A DNA stretch of 64,000 bases from contig NC_009901.1 of assembly GCF_000018285.1 (NCBI RefSeq), positions 2,107,001-2,171,000 of the forward strand, read 5' to 3'. The notes below the pieces were generated by a model that did not search any database, had not been told where the DNA came from, and saw only the letters and a program-made list of their open reading frames with translations. The first letter of the stretch is position 1; each line of letters starts with the position of its first letter. This DNA comes from Shewanella pealeana ATCC 700345 (GTDB lineage Bacteria > Pseudomonadota > Gammaproteobacteria > Enterobacterales > Shewanellaceae). The position numbers and the translations under genes are program-made. Shown here in pieces: positions 36,138-45,186 of the stretch.

Positions 36138-36153
36138 ATACTCTGGCAAGATT

Positions 36154-36180
36154 AAAAGCGCTGCATGTCAGCGCTTTTTT
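36154..36180 (+). terminator. Terminator of the cytochrome gene
   Basis: AAAAGCGCTG and CAGCGCTTTT form a stem around a short loop, followed by a run of T residues, 17 bases after the cytochrome stop. Confidence 0.8.
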
Positions 36181-36233
36181 TATTTATAAGCATTTATAAC
36201 TTATAGATAGCGCATTTATAAATCGTGCAGTAA

Positions 36234-36266
36234 CAAAAAAGCCAGCTTATTAGCTGGCTTTTTTGT
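36234..36266 (-). terminator. Terminator next to tRNA-Pro
   Basis: AAAAAAGCCAGCT / AGCTGGCTTTTTT form a long stem with T-runs on both strands. It lies immediately 3' of the tRNA on the minus strand and can also serve as a second stop for transcripts arriving from the cytochrome gene. Confidence 0.8.
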
Positions 36267-36273
36267 ATTTATT

Positions 36274-36350
36274 TGGTCGGGATAACAGGATTTGAACCTG
36301 TGATCTCTTGTCCCCCAGACAAGCGCCTTACCGGACTAGGCCATATCCCG
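36274..36350 (-). tRNA. tRNA-Pro (anticodon GGG)
   Basis: A 77-nt cloverleaf on the minus strand, starting CGGGAT and ending ATCCCG-A-CCA, with the CCA encoded. The anticodon stem CTTGT/ACAAG encloses the loop CTGGGGG, giving anticodon GGG, and the T arm contains GGTTCAAATCC. Identity is clear from the anticodon. Confidence 0.96.
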
Positions 36351-36484
36351 AGATATTCAACAGAACAAGTTATAAAAACTTATAACGAAGGGGGAATTCT
36401 GAAGAGCCAGCACTTTATCAAGTCAATTTTGATTGCGCAAGCTCTTCGTACGTTCAAGCGATTCATTTGCTTAGTTTATAATCT

Positions 36485-38269
36485 TTAATGGTTATAGAGT
36501 CTACGTCCTTCACGCATCACTTCAACAAGCTCTGGGGCGCTTAATTTCTTCTTCAAGCGCTTATGGTACTCACTGTCGTAAATACGATACTTGCCGTGAC
36601 GATCAATCACAGTGATTTCTGACTCTTGATAGATAGCAAATATGCGATGGTCACCAACATATACCCATGTCTTGTCGCTTGGTTGCATAAGACTCTGATC
36701 CGAACTGTAGTCAGATGCGGGGTTAGTACATCCTAAAGTTTGAGTTAAAATAGCAGGTACTAGGCCATTGTGTGTGGTGCGATACTTTATCTGTTTAGCT
36801 GACTCTTCGTTGGGCCAGTGAATGATCATTGGCACACGGACACTGTCTGGAGACAGGTTAACGCGTTCCTCGTCAGAGTTACTGGTAAACATTTTACCGT
36901 TAACGCCCGTAATCACCACCATAGTGCCTTTAGGCAGATTATTAACAACCGATTCAATCTGTTTATCAATAAAGTTAAGCGATTGGCGGTATTGGTTAAA
37001 TAGCACTTTTTGAGCAGGCTTTAACTTAGAGGAAGACTGAACTGTTTTGATCCCTAGAAAGCCAATCGGCGTATCATAACTATCGGGAGATTTGAGATTG
37101 AGTAAACTAAACCAAGGTTGGCTCGCCGAGCCAGTCCATTGCTGCCAGTTAGCGATAGATTGCAGATCCGATATTGCATAGCTATTGATGTGCTCGGCGT
37201 CGACTCGCTCGAAATCATCAAATATGGCCAGAGGCGCAGGGAGTGTATCTTGGGTGGTAAATAGGCCTAAGTCATAACCTTTAGCGGCTAGCTCCTGGGT
37301 TAATACCGGGCTTTGATAATGTAGATCGACTGCATTGGAGTAGCTGCCTTGCAGTGCATAAAGTAGGCTAAACATACCACTGTTAAACTGATTTCCACCA
37401 CTGAGATGCTTAGTGAAATTCATGTTTTGTTGCGCGTAGGACGACAGAAATGGCATCGTAGACTCATCGACAAGATCGGCACGCAAGCTATCTACCGCAA
37501 TGACTAAAATATTTGGCAGGCTATCGGCAGTGCACTGCATAGGTGACAAGGGATACTGCAGGCTAGCCTTAGGAGGCGTCTGACTTCTATGGTCCCGACT
37601 ACCTTCAATACCGTAGCTTTCCATTAAGCTTTTTGCCGTTGCAGGATAAGACAGTGGGTAAGCGTCATCGAAATGGGTAATTTCGGTCACATCGGCAGCG
37701 TCACCCCAGATATGAATAAGGTGACTGGCGACAAAGCAGATCCCCACTAAAACAACGACCTTGTTGCCAACGTTGCGCTTACGGATCTTCTCGACACGCT
37801 TCCATAGGAAGTTAGCCAGCGTTAGCTCTATCACCAAAATGGCAAGAGGCGTAATAATGTATGAGGTGCCTCGGAGTAGGGCATTTAAGTCAGCCCAGGC
37901 GAGGTCAAAAACAAAAGGACTTAGGTGAAGGCCGTAATCGTCATAAATTACCGTGTCATAGAGCAGTAAGCATAGGCTCAGTGTTGCGACCGTGGCGGCA
38001 TAACCTCTAAGGATCCTTGAGTAAGGCAGTAACAGGGTTATTGGGAAAATAAACACCAAATAGACCATAAAAGCCAGGAAGCTAAAATGGCCTATTGTGC
38101 TGATCACTAAATAGCCCCAGCCAATAAATGATTCGGGAAGCCCAATGGTGTCGAGATAGCGATAGCCAACGATAATGGCAAGTAGGCCATTAATAAAGGC
38201 AAACCAATGTCCCCAGCTTACTAGGCGGGAAACGCGATCACGTCCAATCTGTTTTTGTCGCTCGACCAT
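36485..38269 (-). CDS. yejM: YejM/PbgA-like inner-membrane sulfatase-fold protein (DUF3413)
   Basis: 594 aa. Five N-terminal helices (DUF3413, residues about 20-190) are joined to a periplasmic sulfatase-superfamily domain (ILVIAVDSLRADLV near residue 255). In enterobacteria the protein (YejM, also PbgA or LapC) controls LPS synthesis by restraining LapB/FtsH degradation of LpxC. The metal-site nucleophile is not a canonical sulfatase motif here, agreeing with a regulatory role. It follows yejL on the minus strand with an 83-base gap, and yejK is divergent, the order known from E. coli. Confidence 0.92.
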   Translation of the reverse strand: MVERQKQIGRDRVSRLVSWGHWFAFINGLLAIIVGYRYLDTIGLPESFIGWGYLVISTIGHFSFLAFMVYLVFIFPITLLLPYSRILRGYAATVATLSLCLLLYDTVIYDDYGLHLSPFVFDLAWADLNALLRGTSYIITPLAILVIELTLANFLWKRVEKIRKRNVGNKVVVLVGICFVASHLIHIWGDAADVTEITHFDDAYPLSYPATAKSLMESYGIEGSRDHRSQTPPKASLQYPLSPMQCTADSLPNILVIAVDSLRADLVDESTMPFLSSYAQQNMNFTKHLSGGNQFNSGMFSLLYALQGSYSNAVDLHYQSPVLTQELAAKGYDLGLFTTQDTLPAPLAIFDDFERVDAEHINSYAISDLQSIANWQQWTGSASQPWFSLLNLKSPDSYDTPIGFLGIKTVQSSSKLKPAQKVLFNQYRQSLNFIDKQIESVVNNLPKGTMVVITGVNGKMFTSNSDEERVNLSPDSVRVPMIIHWPNEESAKQIKYRTTHNGLVPAILTQTLGCTNPASDYSSDQSLMQPSDKTWVYVGDHRIFAIYQESEITVIDRHGKYRIYDSEYHKRLKKKLSAPELVEVMREGRRLYNH

Positions 38270-38352
38270 GTTGTTCCATTTATTGTTTAGGCTTTTTACA
38301 GGCTAATTGTTATCCATTAGCCTTAACGAGTTCAGCTTAATTTGTATCTTAG

Positions 38353-38568
38353 TTAGCTTTTTACTGAGCGTGACAAAGCTTTAGCAAATTGCTCTGCAAC
38401 TACTTCACGTGCTTCAGCTGGTACTTTCTTCTGTAAAAGATGGGTCACGCAATTACCTAGTGCCATTAAGCTTAGGTCTGTTGGAGATTGGTGTTTCTCT
38501 AAAACTGCAAGTAATTCAGCAATAATTGACTCGACTTGAGCGTTAGAATATTTAGATTGAATAGCCAT
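38353..38568 (-). CDS. yejL: YejL/UPF0352 family protein
   Basis: 71 aa, helical, with the characteristic start MAIQSKYSNAQVE and KHQSPTDLSLMALGN. Its function is unknown. It is upstream of yejM in the same direction and divergent from yejK. Length equals that of the family. Confidence 0.93.
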   Translation of the reverse strand: MAIQSKYSNAQVESIIAELLAVLEKHQSPTDLSLMALGNCVTHLLQKKVPAEAREVVAEQFAKALSRSVKS

Positions 38569-39032
38569 AATGATAAAGGTTCGCTTTAAAACTTAATTAA
38601 CGGCATATAATAACGGATTTTTTGCAGAAGCTCCGCACTTTTTGTTCTCCTTTTTGGGATGACAGCTTAATTGCAGTAGATTATTCGCTAATTAAGGCGT
38701 TGCTTTTCCCTGCCTCGGCTGTTTACTCAGTGTGTACATCAAATTCACTATAAAATCGTTTTATTGAAAGCTGAGGCGCTTTTAGTGGAGGATTTATACT
38801 TTTTAAACCTTGATGTAGGAACGATTCTTAGCGGTTGGAGCGTAATTATTACGCTAGCTTCGTCATTCAAGATATATAGATTTTTAGCGCCTCTCTGGTA
38901 TGATATCCGTCGCTAGGTTGTGAGTGGCTGAAGCGTTAAGAAATGCTCCTATTTCGGCTGCAAAAAACAATCATTTTATATTTTTGAGCGCAGGCCATTC
39001 GCTTCGCTCCTTGCCAAACTTATCGAGGCTCA
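38569..39032. other. Divergent intergenic region yejL/yejK
   Basis: About 460 bases without a gene. It should contain promoters for both directions; I do not see an operator or riboswitch that I could name. Confidence 0.5.
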
Positions 39033-40061
39033 ATGAGTATTAACGTCGAACAAGCCATTATCCACTCCATTTCTCAAGATGGTGAAGGTCAACTTAGTTG
39101 TCGATTACGTCCACAACCTTTGCTAAATAGCCAAGCAGTTGAGGCGATGCTAGAAGAGTTGCATCAAACCTACACCACCAAAGCGGGAAAAGGGTTTGGT
39201 CACTTTGGCATTAATGGAGAAGATGGCGAAGCAAACACTAAGTTTGAAGAAGCGCTAACTACCTACCGTAGTGGTGAGCTTGGATTCGTCGAGTTTTCGG
39301 GCATAGCCGGCAAGTTATTACAAGAGGAGCTGGCTAAATATGACTTTAGCACTGGCGGCTTCCTATTGCTGTCTTGCTATACCTACATGACTAGCGATTA
39401 TCTATTTGTGTCTTTGCTCAATGCAAAATCGTCAATGACAGTACTCGATGATATGGAGCTGTCGCAAAACACTCATTTAGACCTTAATAATGTGCAATTG
39501 GCTGCACGTATTGATCTGACTGAGTGGCAAGCCGATCCTGAGTCGAAAAAGTACATCTCTTTTATCCGTGGTCGTGCGGGTCGTAAAGTGGCCGACTTTT
39601 TCCTCGACTTTATGGGCTGTGTCGAAGGTGTTAATACTAAGGCGCAGAATAAGTCGCTGATGAATGCGGTTGAAGATTTTGTCGGTAACAGTGAGCTGAC
39701 TAAAGATGAGCGTCAGCAAGCCCGTGAGCGTGTATTCGATTATTGTACCGAGCGTTGCGATGAAGGCGCGTCGATTCAGATTAAAGACCTGGCCGATGAG
39801 TTAGCTGATCAAGGCATGGACTCTTTCTATGACTTCGCCCAAGGGGGCAATTATGAGTTAGAAGAGGAGTTCCCTGGTGATAAGCCAACATTAAGACAGT
39901 TGAAGAAATTCTCAGGCACTGGCGGCGGGGTAACATTAAGTTTTGACGGTCAGCACCTTGGTGAAAGAGTGATCTATGATCCTGTATCAGATACCATCAT
40001 CATTAAAGGTGTGCCTGCCAACCTTAAAGATCAGCTAGATCGTCGTCTGAAAGGGGAATAA
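39033..40061 (+). CDS. yejK: Nucleoid-associated protein YejK (NdpA)
   Basis: 342 aa with the family start ([22 protein letters not shown]) and the conserved middle [23 protein letters not shown]. YejK is an abundant nucleoid protein that interacts with topoisomerase IV and gyrase in E. coli. It is cytoplasmic, monocistronic, and followed by a strong terminator. Confidence 0.95.
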   Translation: MSINVEQAIIHSISQDGEGQLSCRLRPQPLLNSQAVEAMLEELHQTYTTKAGKGFGHFGINGEDGEANTKFEEALTTYRSGELGFVEFSGIAGKLLQEELAKYDFSTGGFLLLSCYTYMTSDYLFVSLLNAKSSMTVLDDMELSQNTHLDLNNVQLAARIDLTEWQADPESKKYISFIRGRAGRKVADFFLDFMGCVEGVNTKAQNKSLMNAVEDFVGNSELTKDERQQARERVFDYCTERCDEGASIQIKDLADELADQGMDSFYDFAQGGNYELEEEFPGDKPTLRQLKKFSGTGGGVTLSFDGQHLGERVIYDPVSDTIIIKGVPANLKDQLDRRLKGE

Positions 40062-40105
40062 TTGCCTTAGCCGTCCTCAGTGGCGATTAACGTAATGAAC
40101 CAGAG

Positions 40106-40134
40106 AACCGAGCCATAAGTGCTCGGTTTTTTTT
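40106..40134 (+). terminator. Terminator of yejK
   Basis: An 8-bp stem (AACCGAGC / GCTCGGTT) with a 7-nt loop runs into eight T residues, 45 bases after the yejK stop. Confidence 0.9.
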
Positions 40135-40345
40135 CGGACATAATTTTTAGTGCCATTCGATTGGGGGAAATGGACTCTTGAGAGAGTAAATCAACACTTA
40201 ATTGTCGAATGTTATCTCTGTTCATTGTAAGCTACAGCTATTATTCGAGGAGTCATTTTATTTGACTCAACTTAAGTACGATTATCCTGCGGCCATTGCT
40301 GTTTGGACTTAGGAAGGTAGACTGTTTTTCTACCTAGGAGCACAA

Positions 40346-41221
40346 ATGCAACTGTTTGTTAAAGATTTAACTGTTATCGATTTCTCATATCTTTGTCCTA
40401 TTCGTGGCATGGTAGGAGAAAGCTGGATTGTCGACGTTCTGCTTGATGGTGGGTTAGATGAGCAAAATATGGTGCTCGATTTCGCTAAAGTGAAACGTAC
40501 CATTAAAAGCACCATAGATAATGTGGCCGATCACCGCCTGTTGATCCCAACTGCCTGCAGTGAAGTGCGCTGGCAGCAACAAGGTGACAGAGTCTGGATG
40601 GATTTCAATAGTCAACAAGGCGACATCCACTTAGCGTGTCCTTCAGAGGCTTTTGCACTCATTCCTAGTGAATTGATAGACTTTGAAAGCGTGAATAAAT
40701 TTCTGCAGCAAGCACTAAAACAAGCATTGCCAGCCAATGTTGAAGGCATTTCGCTGACATTAAGAAATGAGATCCACGAGGCGCCTTACTACCATTACAG
40801 TCATGGTTTGAAAAAGCATGATGGTAATTGCCAGCGAATTGCACACGGACACCGTAGTCCGGTCACCGTATTTGAAAATGGTGTCGCCGCACCTAAATGG
40901 GATGAGTATTGGGCCAAACGCTGGCAGGATATTTACCTAGCCACCGTAGAAGATGTGGTGTCAGTAAGCTCATTAAGCCTATCGCCTCAAGCAAGCATCA
41001 ATGATGGCAGCCATTACGGGTTTCACTATCAGGCACCACAGGGTGACTTTCAGTTAGCCATGCCTAAGGGGCGCTGCGATATTCTTCCACACGATACAAC
41101 GGTGGAGTTATTAGCGGATTATATGGCGCAAACATTGTTTGAAAAAGTGCCGAGTAGCGATTTTAAGGTAATTGCCTATGAAGGCGTAGGTAAAGGGGCG
41201 ATTGCTAGCCGAAATGCCTAG
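40346..41221 (+). CDS. Tandem PTPS-like (6-carboxytetrahydropterin synthase family) protein
   Basis: 291 aa made of two PTPS/QueD-like modules. The second (from about residue 150) has the zinc and nucleophile elements: YSHGL, then a Cys (GNC) and HGHRS. The first half has lost the His-x-His (GMVGESW stands where HGHNY is expected) but keeps the GGLDEQNMVLDF loop and VADHRLL that normally complete the active site. Usual PTPS proteins are 120-150 aa with one module. Spacing between Cys and HGH is one residue longer than in E. coli QueD. Function in pterin or queuosine metabolism is inferred from the fold only. Confidence 0.75.
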   Translation: MQLFVKDLTVIDFSYLCPIRGMVGESWIVDVLLDGGLDEQNMVLDFAKVKRTIKSTIDNVADHRLLIPTACSEVRWQQQGDRVWMDFNSQQGDIHLACPSEAFALIPSELIDFESVNKFLQQALKQALPANVEGISLTLRNEIHEAPYYHYSHGLKKHDGNCQRIAHGHRSPVTVFENGVAAPKWDEYWAKRWQDIYLATVEDVVSVSSLSLSPQASINDGSHYGFHYQAPQGDFQLAMPKGRCDILPHDTTVELLADYMAQTLFEKVPSSDFKVIAYEGVGKGAIASRNA

Positions 41222-41258
41222 CAAGCCCACTCGTTCATAAAGTATCTAAGGAGTGGCT

Positions 41259-42101
41259 TTGAGACCATTTACTCGTATCATCTTTAGTAGTGTGTTGACC
41301 AGTATGGCCTTTCAGGTTAGCGCGGGTGTTGAGCTAAACGGCGAGTTATCCCAAGGGGCGCTCGTACGAGCAAAGGTACAACCCGGTACACAGGTATTTT
41401 TAAATGATGAAGCCGTTAAGGTGAATGAGTTCGGTCAGTTTGCCTTTGGCTTTGCCCGTGAAGCCGAGCTTGAGCAGATGCTTAAATTAGTTTATCCCGA
41501 TGGTTTGACCGAGCTTAAGCCATTAAAACTGAAACAGCGTCAGTATAAAATCCAACAAGTAAATGGGATCAGTAAAAAGATCATGAAGCCCGATCCTAAG
41601 GCACAAGAGCGTGCAGCCAAGGATTCAAAGCAAGTTAAGGCGGCTAGGGCGCAGTTTACTGAGAACGATGCCTTTAACCAAAATTTTATCTGGCCGTTAA
41701 CAGGCAGGATCTCTGGGGTTTATGGTAGTCAGCGTGTCTATAACGGTAAGCCGGGGACGCCTCACTACGGAGTCGATGTTGCTGCCAAAACTGGCACTGT
41801 GGTTGTGGCTCCTGCTGATGGGGTGATCTCGCTTTCAGTACCCGATATGTTTTACTCCGGCGGTACTATGATCATCGACCATGGCTATGGGGTGAGCTCC
41901 AGTTTCTTACACTTGAGTAAGTTGTACGTCAAACAAGGTCAGCTTGTTAAGCAGGGTGATAAAGTGGCTGAAGTGGGTTCGACAGGCCGCTCCACCGGCC
42001 CGCATCTTGACTGGCGAGTAAACTGGTATCAGGTGCGACTGGATCCAACTACAGTCGTTCCTTCGATGAAGAGTGTACTGGCTAAAGAAAATGCTAAGTA
42101 A
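41259..42101 (+). CDS. Secreted M23-family peptidase (LytM domain)
   Basis: About 280 aa from TTG 41259. AAGGAG at 41248-41253 is correctly spaced for this TTG and overlaps the GTG at 41253 that would otherwise serve. The signal peptide ends at SAG. The LytM/M23 domain in the C-terminal half has HYGVDVAAKTGTVVVAPADG, the MIIDHG strand and the second zinc motif HLDWRV (HxH-like, PHLDW). These endopeptidases cut peptidoglycan cross-links or activate amidases. It follows the PTPS-like gene by 37 bases and may be co-transcribed. Confidence 0.9.
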   Translation: MRPFTRIIFSSVLTSMAFQVSAGVELNGELSQGALVRAKVQPGTQVFLNDEAVKVNEFGQFAFGFAREAELEQMLKLVYPDGLTELKPLKLKQRQYKIQQVNGISKKIMKPDPKAQERAAKDSKQVKAARAQFTENDAFNQNFIWPLTGRISGVYGSQRVYNGKPGTPHYGVDVAAKTGTVVVAPADGVISLSVPDMFYSGGTMIIDHGYGVSSSFLHLSKLYVKQGQLVKQGDKVAEVGSTGRSTGPHLDWRVNWYQVRLDPTTVVPSMKSVLAKENAK

Positions 42102-42117
42102 GATCTTCTAAGCAATG

Positions 42118-42171
42118 CGTTCGACCCAATAAAAAAGCAGTCATTAGACTGCTTTTTTATTGGGTCGAACG
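42118..42171. terminator. Bidirectional terminator with a perfect 25-bp stem
   Basis: Two perfectly complementary 25-base arms flank a 4-nt loop (ATTA). The inner part AAAAAAGCAGTC / GACTGCTTTTTT gives T-runs in both directions. It sits between the convergent M23 peptidase and DUF2062 genes and will stop transcription both ways. Confidence 0.92.
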
Positions 42172-42177
42172 ACAGCG

Positions 42178-42687
42178 TTACTTATAACGCTTCTTCCATT
42201 TAAACAGTACCGAATATTTCCAAAGGTTCTTAATTATAAAATAACCGACTAGGCCGAAAATGCCTGCCAAAACAAAACATCCCAATAAGAATGGCGGGCC
42301 AATTGTTTCGAGCGATGCTTGAATCCAGTGCCAGCTAGCTTCAAAGTTAAACGCTTGTGGTTCATGGCCTAGCAGTTTTGCCCCTAGAAGATAAGCGACA
42401 TAAAACATAAAAGGCATAGTGATGGGGTTGGTGACCCACACCAGCGCGACAGCAAGAGGCAAGTTTACGTTGAATAAGATTGCTAGGGCTGCAGCTAATA
42501 CCATTTGAAACGGCATCGGGATCCACGCCACAAATAAGCCTACTGCAAACGCACCGGGTGCTGAGCGGCGATTTAATGACCATAAATTGGGTTTTAGTAG
42601 TAGATCGCCAAACATGCGCAGGTGCTTATGTTCACGCAATGTTTCAGGCTTGGGCATAAATTTTTCAATTAATTTTTTTGGCATAAC
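42178..42687 (-). CDS. DUF2062 membrane protein
   Basis: About 169 aa from ATG 42687 (MPKKLIEKF); a GTG nine codons upstream at 42714 is also possible. Hydrophobic helices with the DUF2062 hallmark WIPMPFQMVLAA and WVTNPITMPFMFY. Function unknown, though such proteins are found beside comEC or glycosyltransferases. It diverges from comEC with almost no space (its upstream GTG lies two bases from the comEC ATG), so the promoters must overlap the coding regions. Confidence 0.85.
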   Translation of the reverse strand, partial: VMPKKLIEKFMPKPETLREHKHLRMFGDLLLKPNLWSLNRRSAPGAFAVGLFVAWIPMPFQMVLAAALAILFNVNLPLAVALVWVTNPITMPFMFYVAYLLGAKLLGHEPQAFNFEASWHWIQASLETIGPPFLLGCFVLAGIFGLVGYFIIKNLWKYSVLFKWKKRYK

Positions 42688-42715
42688 TTCAATTTGCTGT
42701 CTTAACTTATTCACT

Positions 42716-45154
42716 ATGAATCGATTTATGTGCGGTTACTGCGTCACCATTGTTTCAACGATGCTTTGGCCCGCTCTGGCTAATCTTTATTTGCTACCTT
42801 TACTAATAGTAGTGGTTATTACCGCCTGTAAGCGTGTGCCATTCATTGCCGGAGGCTTATTTGCAATCTGCTGGATTAGCCTTTTTTATGCGTTATTAAT
42901 GGGCTGGGACACAGATGAACGAGTCGATACACTGAATGTTGAGGGCGAGATAGTATCACTTGTTCATACAAACGGCGACTGGATTAGTATGGATATTGTG
43001 CTGATTGATTCAATTTCCCCCCATTTGTTTAGTCGAAAGCTTAGATTGACTTGGAAGGAACCTCCGTCGCTAACCCCCGGCCAGCATTGGCTGTTAACCA
43101 TAAAACCTAGGCCCATCACCAGCACCTTAAATCAGGGGAGTTATAACCAGCAAAAGAACTTGTTGGCTAAACACATTATAGGAAAAGGTAGAGTCGTTAG
43201 TGGGAAGTTATTAAGCCATGAGCCAAATTATCGCACTCAGTTAATCGCTGAACTCAAGCATACACTTAAGACCCATGCCAGTGGTGACCTGTTACTTGCG
43301 CTGGTGGCGGGAGACAGGACTATGATCTCAGCAGAGCGCTGGCAACAGCTGAGAAACACTGGAGCTGGCCATCTCTTTGCCATATCAGGGTTACACCTTT
43401 CAGTGGTTTCACTTTGGCTATTAATTGGCGCCCGTTTTTTGTTATACCGATATAGCGCAGTAAATAGCCGCAGAAATTGGCTGCTGTGCCTGACGTTGTC
43501 GGCAGTGGGGGCCGTTGCCTACGCATATCTAGCCGGTTTTTCTGTGTCGACACAGCGGGCGATGATCATGCTGCTCGCATTTATCTGTTTTAGTGTATTG
43601 CAAAGGCACTCTTCCAGTTGGGAGCGGTTGCTGTATGCGCTTTTTGTGGTGCTACTCATGGACCCATTGAGTATGTTAAGCGCCAGCTTCTGGTTATCCT
43701 TTAGCGCCTTGGGAATTATTCTCCTTACGGTGACGAGGCATACTTTTACACCAAAAAACCTAAGTGCCAGTCTCGATAGTGGGGCAATGGCGCAAGCTAA
43801 CCTGAGTGAGCATGCAACTTTATGGCTTAAGTTTCGCAACGCTTGTGTGGCATTTTGGGCTGTGCAGTGGCGGTTAACCCTTGGCTTGTGTTTGGTTCAG
43901 GCGATATTTTTTTCAGGAACATCGCTAGTGAGTCTAGCGGTTAATTTACTGCTGGTCCCATGGTTTACGCTGCTTGTTATTCCTCTGTGCTTGTTGTCGC
44001 TGTTGGTCTTTATATTTGCAACGAGCTTGGGGTTGTCAGCTGCGGGAATATTTTGGGTTGCGGCAAAGTCAATGGTGCCGGTGACAGCCATTTTGAACTA
44101 CAGCAGTCAATTCGAATTTGTCTGGCTTGCACTATCCGATCAAGTTATTGCTGCCTTGATGGTCGCGTTCATTGGCCTCTACCTGACGATAAACGTAAAG
44201 GATATTCTCTGGCGGCTGGTACTATCAGTGATGTTAATGCCTCTGCTATTAATGAATCTGTTTATGTTTGCACCCATTGAAGATAAGCGCTGGCAAGTGC
44301 ATCTGCTCGATGTTGGCCAAGGTCTTTCCTTGGTGATAGAGAAGGGTAATCGGGCCATAATCTATGATACGGGGGCGCGATATGGTGATAGTTTTAGCTA
44401 TGCCGAGCGTGTGGTGTTGCCTTTCCTTATTAGTCAAGGCATAGAACAGCTTGATTATCTGGTTGTGAGTCATGGCGATAATGACCATGCCGGTGGAGCT
44501 GAAATTATTATTCAGCGTTACCCTAAAACTCTGCTTATTTCAGATCTTGATATGGGGGGGGAGTCAGCACTTGCATCTGAATTTGATCATAAATTTGCTC
44601 ATGAAATCGCTTTAGCACAGCAATACAGTTGCAGACCCAAGATACTCAAATGGCAAAATCTCACCCTTGAAGTGCTAGCTCCTAGTGAAGCGAGAGAGGG
44701 CAACAACGGTTCGTGTGTGATCAGAGTGAACGATGCCAGTAACTCTGTGCTATTAAGCGGAGATATCGAAAAACTCGCTGAGCGGGCACTGCTTGGTATG
44801 ATTGAGGAAAAGGGTAAGGCTGATGGTGAGAATAATCTAAACTTACAGAGTCGATTGCTAATAGCGCCTCATCATGGCAGTAAAACGTCATCGACAGAGG
44901 CTTTTATCGATGCAGTATCCCCTGAGCTAGTTTTATTCCCCGCAGGCTTTAAAAACCGCTATCGATTTCCAAATTCTGAGGTGGTTTTACGCTACCATCA
45001 GCGGGGTATTGCCACCTTAACCAGTGGAGAACAAGGACAGATAAGTATTATATTTAATCAACAAACAATGAAAATTCGTACATATCGGTCGGATTTCGCA
45101 CCATTTTGGTATAACCAAGTGTTTAGGTTTGGTCAGATTAACAATCCGGAGTAG
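42716..45154 (+). CDS. comEC: DNA internalisation protein ComEC/Rec2
   Basis: About 812 aa from ATG 42716; the frame is open further upstream but there it lies across the divergent DUF2062 gene. A DUF4131-like N-terminal part, the Competence domain with many helices (LFAISGLHLSVVSLW, AYLAGFSVSTQRAMIML) and a C-terminal metallo-beta-lactamase domain (VSHGDNDHAGGAE; LLSGDIE; APHHGSKTS) are all present, so it is complete. It forms the inner-membrane channel for single-stranded DNA in natural transformation. It is followed by msbA 32 bases later. Confidence 0.93.
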   Translation: MNRFMCGYCVTIVSTMLWPALANLYLLPLLIVVVITACKRVPFIAGGLFAICWISLFYALLMGWDTDERVDTLNVEGEIVSLVHTNGDWISMDIVLIDSISPHLFSRKLRLTWKEPPSLTPGQHWLLTIKPRPITSTLNQGSYNQQKNLLAKHIIGKGRVVSGKLLSHEPNYRTQLIAELKHTLKTHASGDLLLALVAGDRTMISAERWQQLRNTGAGHLFAISGLHLSVVSLWLLIGARFLLYRYSAVNSRRNWLLCLTLSAVGAVAYAYLAGFSVSTQRAMIMLLAFICFSVLQRHSSSWERLLYALFVVLLMDPLSMLSASFWLSFSALGIILLTVTRHTFTPKNLSASLDSGAMAQANLSEHATLWLKFRNACVAFWAVQWRLTLGLCLVQAIFFSGTSLVSLAVNLLLVPWFTLLVIPLCLLSLLVFIFATSLGLSAAGIFWVAAKSMVPVTAILNYSSQFEFVWLALSDQVIAALMVAFIGLYLTINVKDILWRLVLSVMLMPLLLMNLFMFAPIEDKRWQVHLLDVGQGLSLVIEKGNRAIIYDTGARYGDSFSYAERVVLPFLISQGIEQLDYLVVSHGDNDHAGGAEIIIQRYPKTLLISDLDMGGESALASEFDHKFAHEIALAQQYSCRPKILKWQNLTLEVLAPSEAREGNNGSCVIRVNDASNSVLLSGDIEKLAERALLGMIEEKGKADGENNLNLQSRLLIAPHHGSKTSSTEAFIDAVSPELVLFPAGFKNRYRFPNSEVVLRYHQRGIATLTSGEQGQISIIFNQQTMKIRTYRSDFAPFWYNQVFRFGQINNPE

Positions 45155-45186
45155 AATGCTTCTTTTGCCAATATGTTAATCTCTCA

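Noticed and set aside
36273..36488. 71-codon open frame on the plus strand
   Set aside because: It runs across the tRNA-Pro gene on the opposite strand; the apparent protein is a translation of the tRNA.
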